A stretch of 50,630 bases of DNA from Gammaproteobacteria bacterium (GTDB taxonomy: Bacteria; Pseudomonadota; Gammaproteobacteria; Steroidobacterales; Steroidobacteraceae): positions 1 through 50,630 of the forward strand of contig VGVB01000018.1 in the NCBI GenBank assembly GCA_016882265.1, given 5' to 3'. This document shows positions 1-7,593 of the stretch, one piece after another; position 1 is the stretch's first letter; each line of letters starts with the position of its first letter. A program made the translations under genes and the position numbers. The notes under the pieces are model-generated. The model had not been told where the DNA came from, did no database searches, and was given only the letters and a program-made list of their open reading frames with translations.

Positions 1-624
1 ATCGTCGCCGGCCGGCCCGAGCTGATCGCGAGGCCGGTGCGGGCGACCCAGGCGTTCGCCGATCTGTGCGCGGCGGCGGACGTGATCGCGATCGGGCCGG
101 GGCTCGGTAACGGGCACCGCGCGCGGCGCTGGCTCGCGACCGCGCTCGAATCCGGCCGGCCGCTGGTTGTCGATGCGGATGCGCTGACCCTGATCGCGCG
201 GGAGCCGCGCCGCAGCGAGCAATGGGTGCTGACGCCGCATCCGGGCGAGGCGGCGCGGTTGCTGGACTGCGATGCGGCTGCGGTGCAGCGCGATCGGGCG
301 GGCGCCCTCGCGGGACTGGTCGCACGCTTCGGCGGCACCTGCGTGTTGAAGGGCGCGGGCACACTCGTTTCCGCGACCGCGGGTCCGCCGTGGCTCTGCG
401 ACCGCGGCAACCCGGGCATGGCGACGGCCGGTTGCGGCGACGTACTCACCGGAATCATCGCCGCACTCATCGCCCAGGGCGCAGCCCCGGGGCTTGCCGC
501 GGCGGCCGGCGTATTCGTGCACGCCTGCGCAGGTGACCGCGCCGCCGCGAGTGGCGAGCGCGGCCTGCTGGCCGGTGACCTGATCCGTGAGCTCCGCGCC
601 TGCGTCAATCCGCCATGGAGTTGA
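1..624 (+). CDS. nnr: NAD(P)HX dehydratase/epimerase Nnr, 3' part (5' end outside window)
   Basis: This is the C-terminal part of the NAD(P)H-hydrate repair enzyme; the frame is open from base 1, so the start lies upstream of the window. Seen: the dehydratase-domain pieces GPGLGNG, VVDADALTLIA, LTPHPGEAARLL and the nucleotide-binding NPGMATAGCGDVLTG near the end. Known for the family: this domain converts S-NADHX/NADPHX back to NAD(P)H using ADP or ATP, and in bacteria it is often fused to an N-terminal epimerase, which cannot be seen here. It overlaps tsaE by 10 nt, so the two are probably co-transcribed. The GTG at 37 is an internal valine rather than a real start. Confidence 0.9.
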   Translation: MVAGRPELIARPVRATQAFADLCAAADVIAIGPGLGNGHRARRWLATALESGRPLVVDADALTLIAREPRRSEQWVLTPHPGEAARLLDCDAAAVQRDRAGALAGLVARFGGTCVLKGAGTLVSATAGPPWLCDRGNPGMATAGCGDVLTGIIAALIAQGAAPGLAAAAGVFVHACAGDRAAASGERGLLAGDLIRELRACVNPPWS

Positions 625-1118
625 CGCTCGCCGACGAGGCGGCGACCCAGCGCCTTGGCGCCGCGCTGGCCGCGGCGCTGCCGGACCTGCACCGCCACAG
701 CCTGCTGCTCGCGCTGGGCGGCGACCTCGGCGCCGGCAAGACGACGCTCGCCCGGGCGCTGCTGCGCGCGCTCGGTGTGACCGGCACGGTGCGCAGCCCG
801 ACCTTCACGCTGGTCGAGCCGTACGACACGCCAGCCGGACTCGTGTATCACCTTGATCTCTATCGGCTGGCCGGTGGCGCGGCCGAACTCGAGGGCCTCG
901 GATTCAGGGACTACCGGAGCCAGCCGGGCCTCGTGATGGTGGAATGGCCGGAGAAGGGCGGGCTCGGGTCGCAGGATGCCGACCTGACGATGCGACTGGA
1001 GCTGGCTGGTGGGGGGCGGCAAGTGCTCGTCGAGTCGGGCAGCGAGCCGGGTGACGACTGGTTACAGGTGGCGCTCCGATATATTTCCCAACATCAAGTA
1101 ACAGGCGTATCTCACTGA
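615..1118 (+). CDS. tsaE: tRNA threonylcarbamoyladenosine biosynthesis ATPase TsaE
   Basis: P-loop ATPase of 167 aa that works with TsaB and TsaD in making N6-threonylcarbamoyladenosine at position 37 of ANN-decoding tRNAs. Seen: Walker A GDLGAGKTT at residues 36-44, followed by the family motifs SPTFTLVEPY and HLDLYRL and the C-terminal VMVEWPEKGG. The ATG at 615 lies inside the end of nnr (10-nt overlap), the usual nnr-tsaE arrangement. The C-terminal tail of about 12 residues (from YISQHQ) is AT-richer than the rest of the gene and not obviously conserved. Confidence 0.92.
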   Translation: MELTLADEAATQRLGAALAAALPDLHRHSLLLALGGDLGAGKTTLARALLRALGVTGTVRSPTFTLVEPYDTPAGLVYHLDLYRLAGGAAELEGLGFRDYRSQPGLVMVEWPEKGGLGSQDADLTMRLELAGGGRQVLVESGSEPGDDWLQVALRYISQHQVTGVSH

Positions 1119-1123
1119 ATAAT

Positions 1124-1152
1124 TTGCAGTAATGGCCGCGAACGAGTAGAGT
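1124..1152 (+). promoter_or_regulatory. candidate sigma70 promoter for the amidase gene
   Basis: TTGCAG (1124-1129) and TAGAGT (1147-1152) are separated by exactly 17 nt, immediately after the tsaE stop and 30 nt before the amidase ATG. The short gap is AT-rich compared with its surroundings. Predicted from sequence only. Confidence 0.5.
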
Positions 1153-1181
1153 AATCCCGGGTCGTTACGAATGGGATCGAA

Positions 1182-2336
1182 ATGCGATCACTGTTGCGGC
1201 TCGCCCTCCTGATACTGCCGGGCCTGTTCGGGTCGGCTGCTTCGATGGCTGCTGAACTGATCGGCATGCGCCTGTGGACCGGCCCGGACTCGACCCGCGT
1301 CGTCCTGGACCTCAGCGAGCCGGTGACCTACCAGCTTTTCACGCTCAACGGCCCGCATCGGGTCGTCGTCGATCTCGACTCCGTCGTGACCGATCCCGCC
1401 CGGCTGTCGCCGCCGCCCGGAGCCGGGGCCGTGACCGCGGTCCGTTTCGGTCTGCGTGACGGCGGCGGGCTGCGGGTCGTGCTCGATCTCGCGAGTCCGG
1501 TCCGGCCCGAGTCATTCCTGACTCCGCCGAACGAGGCCTATGGCCACCGCCTCGTCGTGGACCTCGGCCTCGAGCGCAGTCCCAAACCGGTCAAGGCCGT
1601 CGCCACGGTCAGAGGTGAACGCGATATCGTCGTCGCCATCGATGCCGGCCACGGCGGCGAGGATCCGGGCGCGATCGGCCGCGCCGGCACGCGCGAGAAG
1701 GACGTGGCGCTTGCGGTCGCCCGCCTGCTGGCCGCCCGGATCAACGCCGAACCGGGCATGCGCGCCGTGCTGACCCGCAGCGGCGACTATTTCGTACCGT
1801 TCCGCGAGCGTATCCGCCGGGCGCGTGCGCAGCAGGCGGACCTGTTCGTCTCGGTGCATGCGGATGCGTTCATCAACCGCGCGGTGCGCGGCTCGTCGGT
1901 GTACGTGCTGTCGACCAACCGCGCGAGCAGCGAAGCGGCCCGCTGGCTCGCCGACCGCGAGAACCGCGCCGACCTGATCGGCGGCGTGTCGCTGGACGAC
2001 AAGAGCGATGTGCTGGCGACCGTCCTGCTCGACCTGTCGCAAGACGCCGCGATCAGCGCCAGCCGCGACGCGGCGGCTTACGTGCTCACCGAACTCGATC
2101 GCGTCGGCCAGCTCAAGAAGAGCGAGGTGCAGCACGCCAGCCTGATCGTGCTGACCTCGCCCGACGTGCCGTCGATGCTGGTCGAAACCGCCTATATCTC
2201 CAATCCGGACGAAGAGCGGCGCCTGCGCGATCCCGTCCATCAGGCGCGCCTCGCCGGTGCGATCCACGCCGGCCTGCGGCGCTATTTCCATGCCAACCCG
2301 CCGCCCGGGAATGGTGCCGGTGTACGGTTTCGGTAA
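1182..2336 (+). CDS. amiB: N-acetylmuramoyl-L-alanine amidase (AMIN + Amidase_3)
   Basis: Periplasmic zinc amidase of 384 aa that cleaves the amide bond between MurNAc and the stem peptide during septal splitting. Seen: a signal peptide (residues 1 to about 24, ending SMAA), an AMIN domain (about 25-130) and an Amidase_3 domain (about 150-375). The metal-ligand pattern is intact: His157 in DAGHGG, Glu172 in REKD, His226 in SVHAD, with catalytic Glu335 in VETAY. No LysM domain is visible. Its place just before mutL matches amiB of other gammaproteobacteria, apart from the peptidase gene inserted in between. The last seven codons and the stop are supplied by the palindromic repeat at 2313, so the original C-terminus may have been replaced. 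The symbol is by position; amiC-like naming is equally possible. Confidence 0.9.
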   Translation: MRSLLRLALLILPGLFGSAASMAAELIGMRLWTGPDSTRVVLDLSEPVTYQLFTLNGPHRVVVDLDSVVTDPARLSPPPGAGAVTAVRFGLRDGGGLRVVLDLASPVRPESFLTPPNEAYGHRLVVDLGLERSPKPVKAVATVRGERDIVVAIDAGHGGEDPGAIGRAGTREKDVALAVARLLAARINAEPGMRAVLTRSGDYFVPFRERIRRARAQQADLFVSVHADAFINRAVRGSSVYVLSTNRASSEAARWLADRENRADLIGGVSLDDKSDVLATVLLDLSQDAAISASRDAAAYVLTELDRVGQLKKSEVQHASLIVLTSPDVPSMLVETAYISNPDEERRLRDPVHQARLAGAIHAGLRRYFHANPPPGNGAGVRFR

Positions 2337-2404
2337 CCTTGGTCGCTCAGTCCGCGCGCTGACCCGGCCGCGGGCGCAGTTACCGAAACCGTAACACCGG
2401 CACC
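2313..2404. repeat. 92-bp palindromic repeat, copy 1
   Basis: The left arm (2313-2337) and right arm (2379-2404) are inverted copies beginning GGTGCCGGTGT and ending ACACCGGCACC; they differ by one missing T in the left arm. The internal part (about 41 bp) is also shared with copy 2 at 4393-4485. Aligned by eye, the two copies have about 11 mismatches and one gap over 93 positions, and the last 30 bp are identical. The left arm encodes the end of the amidase gene, and the right end is 5 bp before the S9 peptidase ATG. No target-site duplication is obvious. It is not a REP element of a type I recognise. Confidence 0.9.
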
Positions 2405-2409
2405 CATCC

Positions 2410-4443
2410 ATGCCACGCCGCCTCATTGGACTCCTGGGTCTGCTGCTCGCTGCGCTCGCGCAGGCGCAGAATGTGCCGCCGCAGTTGCCGGTCGAGGATT
2501 TCGCGCGATTCGACGAATTCCTCGAGGTCAAGATATCTCCGGACGGCGCCACGCTCGCCCTGCTGCTGAACAGGAAAGGCGACTCGCTGCTGTCGACGAT
2601 CAATATTGCGGATGGCCAGGTGCTCGGGACCCTGCGCGATACCAAATTCGAGTTCGCCGATTTCGACTGGGTGTCGGATACGCGGTTGGTCTACATGATG
2701 GCCGAGCACATCGCCGAGCTCAAACAGGCGGCGGTGACCGGTGAGATGTTTGCCATCGACCGGGACATGACCCATCAGACGATGATCTATGGTATCCGCG
2801 CCGGCACCATTGCCACGAGCACGATCATCAAGGGGCGTGAGGCCAGCATCGCAATTCCGACGATCGTCAGCACGCTGCGCAACGATGACCGGAGGATTCT
2901 GATCTCCGAGCAGAAATGGCGGGTCGGTGCGGCGATGTACCACTTCGACCCCGATGCCAGACCGGTTCTGACCCTCTTGGACGTGCACACCGGCGCCAAA
3001 AGGAATCTGGGCGGAGTGCCACTTGGCCGTGCCAGGGTCGTGGTGGACAACAACGACCAGCCGCGATTCGCCATCGGCTACAACGAGCAGTGGAAGCTGG
3101 CCGTCAGTTGGAAGCCGCAACCCGGCGACCCGTGGCAGAGCTTCTCGCTGCCTGGATTCCGTTCGGAGAGCGTCGAGCCGTATGGCTTCGATGAGAACGA
3201 CGAAGCGGCATTCTTCACAGCCATCGCGGCAACTGAGGCCTACGCCGCGCTGTATCGGTTCGACCTGAAGAGCCAGGCTGTCACCAGGGTGATGGCGTTT
3301 CCCGATACCGATGTCACTGACGTCGTGCTCGACCTCAGCGGCCGGCGGATCATCGGCGTGTCGGGTTACTCGGACCGGCGTGTCCGCCAATGGCTCGATG
3401 AGAGCGACCCGGCCGTGCAGTTGTACAAGGCGCTGCTGCGAGCGTTTCCAAACCAGCGGGTCGAGGTCGCCAGCGCGACCGCGGACGGCAGGCAAGCCGT
3501 CGTGTTCGTCTCATCCGACGTCGACCCGGGTCAGTACTACCTGTTCGACACGCAGACGATGAGAGCGGTCTTCGTGGCTGCGGCGAGACAGTGGGTCGAT
3601 CCCAGGCAGATGCGCCCGAAGCAGCCATTCGAACTGACCGCCCGTGACGGCTTGCGGTTGCATGGCTACCTGACGCGCCCGGCTGGTGCCGGACCGTTCC
3701 CCATGGTCGTGCTGCCGCACGGGGGACCGCACGGCATACGCGACTACGCGGACTACGACCCGGAGGTGCAGCTCCTGGCCAATCGCGGCTACGCCGTCCT
3801 GCAGTTGAATTTCCGCGGCAGCGGCGGTTACGGGAAGACCTTCCAGGAAGCGGGTTATCGCGAGTGGGGCGGCCGCATGCAGGATGACCTGACCGATGCG
3901 ACGCACTGGGCGATCGGGCAGAAGATCGCCGTGCCGGACCGGATCTGTATCTACGGCGGCAGCTACGGCGGCTATGCCGCGCTGATGGGAGTGGTCCGGG
4001 AACCGGACCTGTACCAGTGCGCGATCGGTCATGCGGGCGTGTACGATCTGGAACTCATGTACTCGGAGAAGGGCGGGGATATCCCCAGATTTGGCAGCGG
4101 CCGGAATTATCTCGAGAAGGTGCTCGGCACGGACAGTGCCGTGCTGCGCGCGCGATCGCCGGTCCACAACGCCGACCGGATCAAGGTCCCGGTCCTGCTG
4201 ATCCACGGGCGGTCGGACTGGCGCGCGGACTACGAGCACGCCGAGCGCATGCGGGCCGCGCTCGAGCAGAACCAGAAACCGTTCGAATGGCTGGTCTTCG
4301 GCCGCGAAGGGCACGGGATCTGGGACGAGGAGTCGCGGCGCCAGGTCTACGAACGGATTCTCACTTTCCTGGACCGGCACCTGATGCGATCTGGTGCCGG
4401 TGTTACCGATTCGGTAACTTCGGTCGATCAGCCAGGCCGATGA
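2410..4443 (+). CDS. S9-family (prolyl oligopeptidase-type) peptidase, exported
   Basis: Serine peptidase of 677 aa with a signal peptide (MPRRLIGLLGLLLAALAQAQ), a beta-propeller-like N-terminal half and a C-terminal alpha/beta-hydrolase domain. The triad is visible: Ser518 in GGSYGGY, Asp603 in GRSDWR, His635 in GREGHGIW; HGGP lies before it as the oxyanion region. Such enzymes cleave oligopeptides, often as dipeptidyl or acylaminoacyl peptidases. It interrupts the usual amidase-mutL adjacency and is bracketed by two repeat copies. The repeat at 4393 encodes its last 17 or so residues. Base composition and codon use (more AGG, AGA, ATT, AAT) look less GC-rich than in its neighbours, suggesting transfer. 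No Shine-Dalgarno sequence precedes the ATG; the repeat end lies there instead. Confidence 0.9.
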   Translation: MPRRLIGLLGLLLAALAQAQNVPPQLPVEDFARFDEFLEVKISPDGATLALLLNRKGDSLLSTINIADGQVLGTLRDTKFEFADFDWVSDTRLVYMMAEHIAELKQAAVTGEMFAIDRDMTHQTMIYGIRAGTIATSTIIKGREASIAIPTIVSTLRNDDRRILISEQKWRVGAAMYHFDPDARPVLTLLDVHTGAKRNLGGVPLGRARVVVDNNDQPRFAIGYNEQWKLAVSWKPQPGDPWQSFSLPGFRSESVEPYGFDENDEAAFFTAIAATEAYAALYRFDLKSQAVTRVMAFPDTDVTDVVLDLSGRRIIGVSGYSDRRVRQWLDESDPAVQLYKALLRAFPNQRVEVASATADGRQAVVFVSSDVDPGQYYLFDTQTMRAVFVAAARQWVDPRQMRPKQPFELTARDGLRLHGYLTRPAGAGPFPMVVLPHGGPHGIRDYADYDPEVQLLANRGYAVLQLNFRGSGGYGKTFQEAGYREWGGRMQDDLTDATHWAIGQKIAVPDRICIYGGSYGGYAALMGVVREPDLYQCAIGHAGVYDLELMYSEKGGDIPRFGSGRNYLEKVLGTDSAVLRARSPVHNADRIKVPVLLIHGRSDWRADYEHAERMRAALEQNQKPFEWLVFGREGHGIWDEESRRQVYERILTFLDRHLMRSGAGVTDSVTSVDQPGR

Positions 4444-4485
4444 CCCGGCCGCGGTCGCAGTTACCGAAACCGTAACACCGGCACC
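4393..4485. repeat. 93-bp palindromic repeat, copy 2
   Basis: Second full copy in the same orientation as copy 1. Left arm 4393-4418, right arm 4460-4485, with the tips GGTGCC/GGCACC conserved. The left arm keeps the T missing from copy 1, so the upstream reading frame continues through the arm to a TGA at 4441-4443. The right end directly abuts the first possible mutL ATG at 4486. Together the two copies bracket a 2173-bp segment (2313-4485) containing only the S9 peptidase gene. Confidence 0.9.
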
Positions 4486-6216
4486 ATGCCCATGCCGATC
4501 CAGATCCTGCCGGATCCGCTCGTCAATCAGATCGCCGCCGGCGAGGTCATCGAGCGGCCGGCGTCGGTGATCAAGGAACTGGTCGAGAATGCGCTCGACG
4601 CCGGCGCGCGGCAGTTGTGGATCGACATCGAGCGCGGCGGCCGTGAATTGCTGCGCGTGCGGGACGACGGCGCGGGCATCGCGGCCGGGGAACTCCGGCT
4701 CGCGCTCGCGCGGCACGCGACCAGCAAGATCGGTTCGTTCGCCGACCTCGAGCGCGTCGCCACGCTCGGCTTCCGCGGTGAGGCGCTGCCGTCGATCGCC
4801 TCGGTCGCACGGCTGCGGCTCGTGTCGCGGCCGGCCGCGCAGGCTGTTGCCGCCGAGCTCGAGTGCAGCGACGGCGACCTGGTCGGGCCGCGCCCGGCAG
4901 CGCACCCGTCGGGCACCACGGTCGAGGTGCGCGAGCTGTTCTACAACGTGCCGGCGCGGCGCCGCTTCCTGCGCAGCGAAGCGACGGAGTACCAGCACAT
5001 CCTGCGCATGTTCACCCGACTCGCGCTGTCGCGCTTCGACGTCGCGTTCGTGCTCACGCACAACCGGCGTGAGCAGTTCGCGCTGCCGGCGGCGGCCGGG
5101 CGCCGCGAGCGCGAGCAGCGCATCGCGCGGCTGGTCGGCGCGGACTTCATGCCGCAGGCGGTGCATGTCGAGCACGATCACGGTGGCTATCGGCTGGAGG
5201 GCTGGCTCGGCCTGCCGGCGCAGGCCCGCGCCCAGCCGGACCGCCAGTACCTGTTCGTCAACGGCCGCATGGTGCGCGATCGCCTGCTCGGCAGCGCCGT
5301 GCGGCTCGGCTATCAGGACGTGCTGCACGGCGGCCGCCACCCGGCCTGGGTGCTGTACCTGACGCTCGATCCGCTGCTGGTGGATGTGAACGCGCACCCG
5401 CAGAAGCTCGAACTGCGTTTCCGCGATGCGCGCACCGTGCACGACTTCCTGTTCCGCACGGTCGAACGCGCCCATGCGGCGGCGCGGCCGGCAGCGGATG
5501 GACCGGTGCCGGCGACCGCCGCGGCGCTGTTCGCCGGGGTCGCCGAGGGCGGTCCGGACTGGCGCCGCCCGCCAGAGGGCTATGCCCCGGTGCATGCACA
5601 GTTCATGGCGCGCGCGGCGGCCACGGTGGCGGCGGAACTGCCGCTCGGTCACGCGATCGCGCAAGTGCACGGCATCTATATCCTCGCGCAGACGCCGGAC
5701 GGCATCGTGCTCGTGGACATGCATGCCGCCCACGAGCGGATCCTGTACGAGCGGCTGAAGGCGGCGGAGCCGGGCGGTGGCGGACGGCAGGCCCTGCTGG
5801 TCCCGGCCATCGTCGAGACCGGCCCGGCGGAGGCCGAGCTGGCGGAGCAGCAGCGAGCCGAGCTCGAGGCGGCGGGCCTCGTCGTCGATCGCATCGGGCC
5901 GACCCGGCTCGCGATCCGCGAGGTGCCGGCCGCGCTCGCCGGACAGGATGTCGCCGCGATCCTGCACGACGCCCTGGCGGACCTGCATGCGCAGGCCGGG
6001 ACCCACCCGATCGTCGAGCACCAGAACGCGCTGCTGGCCGGGATCGCCTGCCGCAGCGCCGTGCGGGCGCAGCGCCGCCTGACGCTGCCGGAAATGGACG
6101 CGCTGTTGCGCGACATGGAGCGCACCGAGCGCGCCGGGCATTGCGGGCACGGCCGGCCGACCTGGGTCCGCCTGTCGCTGGCGGAACTCGATCGCCTGTT
6201 CCTGCGCGGGCGCTGA
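4486..6216 (+). CDS. mutL: DNA mismatch repair protein MutL
   Basis: GHKL ATPase of 576 aa that couples MutS mismatch recognition to strand incision. Seen: N-terminal motifs ENALDAGA, DDGAGI, GFRGEALPSI and NVPARRRF; C-terminal DMHAAHERILYE (residues 411-422), ACRSAVRA and CGHGRPT (from residue 553). DMHA-X2-E-X4-E fits the metal-binding endonuclease motif of MutL proteins that nick DNA themselves, with Met for the usual Gln, suggesting a MutH-independent pathway. The start is either the ATG at 4486, touching the repeat, or the ATG at 4492; the second gives the more usual beginning MPIQILPD. No clear ribosome-binding site is visible. miaA overlaps its stop codon. Confidence 0.95.
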   Translation: MPMPIQILPDPLVNQIAAGEVIERPASVIKELVENALDAGARQLWIDIERGGRELLRVRDDGAGIAAGELRLALARHATSKIGSFADLERVATLGFRGEALPSIASVARLRLVSRPAAQAVAAELECSDGDLVGPRPAAHPSGTTVEVRELFYNVPARRRFLRSEATEYQHILRMFTRLALSRFDVAFVLTHNRREQFALPAAAGRREREQRIARLVGADFMPQAVHVEHDHGGYRLEGWLGLPAQARAQPDRQYLFVNGRMVRDRLLGSAVRLGYQDVLHGGRHPAWVLYLTLDPLLVDVNAHPQKLELRFRDARTVHDFLFRTVERAHAAARPAADGPVPATAAALFAGVAEGGPDWRRPPEGYAPVHAQFMARAAATVAAELPLGHAIAQVHGIYILAQTPDGIVLVDMHAAHERILYERLKAAEPGGGGRQALLVPAIVETGPAEAELAEQQRAELEAAGLVVDRIGPTRLAIREVPAALAGQDVAAILHDALADLHAQAGTHPIVEHQNALLAGIACRSAVRAQRRLTLPEMDALLRDMERTERAGHCGHGRPTWVRLSLAELDRLFLRGR

Positions 6217-7166
6217 TGCAGCGGCCGGCTGCGATCCTGCTGATGGGGCCGACCGGCGCGGGCAAGACCGAGCTCGCGGTCCGGCTCGCCGAGCGCTGGC
6301 CGCTCGAAATCGTCAGCGTCGATTCGGCCATGGTCTATCGCGGCATGGACATTGGCACCGCCAAGCCCCCGGCGGCGCTGCGCGCACGTGTGCCGCATCA
6401 CCTGATCGACCTGCTCGACCCGAGCGAGAGCTATTCAGCCGCCCGCTTCGTCAGCGACGCAACCCGCGCGATGCGCGAGATCGCCGGCCGCGGGCGGGTA
6501 CCGCTGCTCACGGGCGGTACGATGCTGTACTTCCGGGCGCTGCAGGCGGGTCTGGCCCGGCTGCCGGCGGCCGATCCGGGGCTGCGCCGCCGGCTCGAAG
6601 ATCGTGCCGCCATCGAGGGCTGGCCGGCCCTGCATGGGGAACTGCGCCGGCGGGATCCGCAGGCCGCGACGCGTATCGCGCCAGGTGACCGCCAGCGCAT
6701 CCAGCGGGCCCTCGAGGTACTCGAGCTGACCGGCCAGCCGATCACGGTCCGCCAGCGCGAGAACCTGCGGGGCGCGCACGGGGCGGCCGACCTGCGCCTC
6801 GTGCTGGCGCCGGAACGACGCGATCTGCTGGCGGCGCGGCTCGAGGCCCGGTTCCGGCACATGATGGAACTCGGCCTGCTGGCCGAGGTCCAGGCCCTGC
6901 ATGAACGCGGAGATCTGCATGCGGGCCTGCCGGCGATGCGCCTGATCGGGTATCGGCAGCTCTGGGCGTACCTGGACGGCCGGGTGGCCCTCGACGAGGC
7001 CGTGCAGATGGCGATTGTCGCCACCCGGCAATACGCCCGCCGGCAGCTCACCTGGCTGCGGGCTGAACCGGAGGCCCGCTGGTTCGAGGCGCTGGATCCG
7101 GCCACTCCGGAGGCCGTCATGGGCCCGATCCGGGCCTGGCTCGCCGCGAAAACGGCCGAATCCTGA
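6216..7166 (+). CDS. miaA: tRNA dimethylallyltransferase MiaA
   Basis: Enzyme of 316 aa that transfers a dimethylallyl group to A37 of tRNAs reading UNN codons, the first step towards ms2i6A. Seen: the P-loop GPTGAGKTEL near residues 11-20, then SVDSAMVYRGMDIGTAKP and LLTGGTMLYFRALQAGL, and the C-terminal AMRLIGYRQLW and ATRQYARRQLTWLR. The ATG at 6216 overlaps the mutL stop (TGATG); a longer in-frame start at 6141 would lie inside mutL and is not needed. Gene order mutL-miaA-hfq is the conserved gammaproteobacterial one. Confidence 0.95.
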   Translation: MQRPAAILLMGPTGAGKTELAVRLAERWPLEIVSVDSAMVYRGMDIGTAKPPAALRARVPHHLIDLLDPSESYSAARFVSDATRAMREIAGRGRVPLLTGGTMLYFRALQAGLARLPAADPGLRRRLEDRAAIEGWPALHGELRRRDPQAATRIAPGDRQRIQRALEVLELTGQPITVRQRENLRGAHGAADLRLVLAPERRDLLAARLEARFRHMMELGLLAEVQALHERGDLHAGLPAMRLIGYRQLWAYLDGRVALDEAVQMAIVATRQYARRQLTWLRAEPEARWFEALDPATPEAVMGPIRAWLAAKTAES

Positions 7167-7175
7167 CGTGGAGCA

Positions 7176-7184
7176 TGCTAAAAT
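7176..7184 (+). promoter_or_regulatory. candidate extended -10 promoter for hfq
   Basis: TGCTAAAAT (TGC plus TAAAAT at 7179-7184) just after the miaA stop looks like an extended -10 element. No convincing -35 is present at the normal spacing. A G/C stem GCTGCG...CGCAGC follows and could fold in the leader. The stretch 7185-7300 is otherwise an untranslated leader ending in AAGGAG before the hfq ATG. Confidence 0.4.
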
Positions 7185-7300
7185 GCCGGCGCTGCGGGCC
7201 CCTCGCAGCGGGCCTCGATGCCCGCGCGAAAACGGAATCTGGAGCCGCCCAACCCCCCGTAGAGCGGCGCTGTCGATGACATAAAAAACAAGGAGTTACC

Positions 7301-7558
7301 ATGGCCAAAGGCCAGACACTGCAGGATCCCTTCCTGAATGCCCTGCGTAAAGAACGGGTGCCGGTATCCATTTACCTGGTCAACGGCATCAAGTTGCAGG
7401 GGCAGATCGATTCCTTCGATCAGTTCGTCGTCCTGTTGAAGAACTCGGTGAGCCAGATGGTGTACAAGCACGCCATCTCGACCGTGGTCCCGGCGCGCAA
7501 CGTGCGCTTGCCGATGGCCGAAGGCGCCGACCCGGATGCGGAACGGGAGCCGGAGTAA
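7301..7558 (+). CDS. hfq: RNA chaperone Hfq
   Basis: Small Sm-like hexameric protein of 85 aa that pairs small RNAs with mRNAs. Seen: [20 protein letters not shown], the Sm1 region [24 protein letters not shown] and the Sm2 motif [11 protein letters not shown], all nearly as in E. coli Hfq. The C-terminal tail is short and acidic ([11 protein letters not shown]), unlike the long tail of the enteric protein. A strong AAGGAG precedes the ATG by 6 nt. It is followed by hflX, hflK and hflC as in other gammaproteobacteria. Confidence 0.97.
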   Translation: MAKGQTLQDPFLNALRKERVPVSIYLVNGIKLQGQIDSFDQFVVLLKNSVSQMVYKHAISTVVPARNVRLPMAEGADPDAEREPE

Positions 7559-7593
7559 ACCCGCAGCAGTCCATGGACGGCCGGTGAGGGCAG

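Noticed and set aside
3511..6150. Minus-strand open frame of 879 codons opposite the S9 peptidase and mutL
   Set aside because: It is the antisense shadow of two well-supported genes; the translation is Arg/Gln/His-rich with no domain, a usual effect of high GC.
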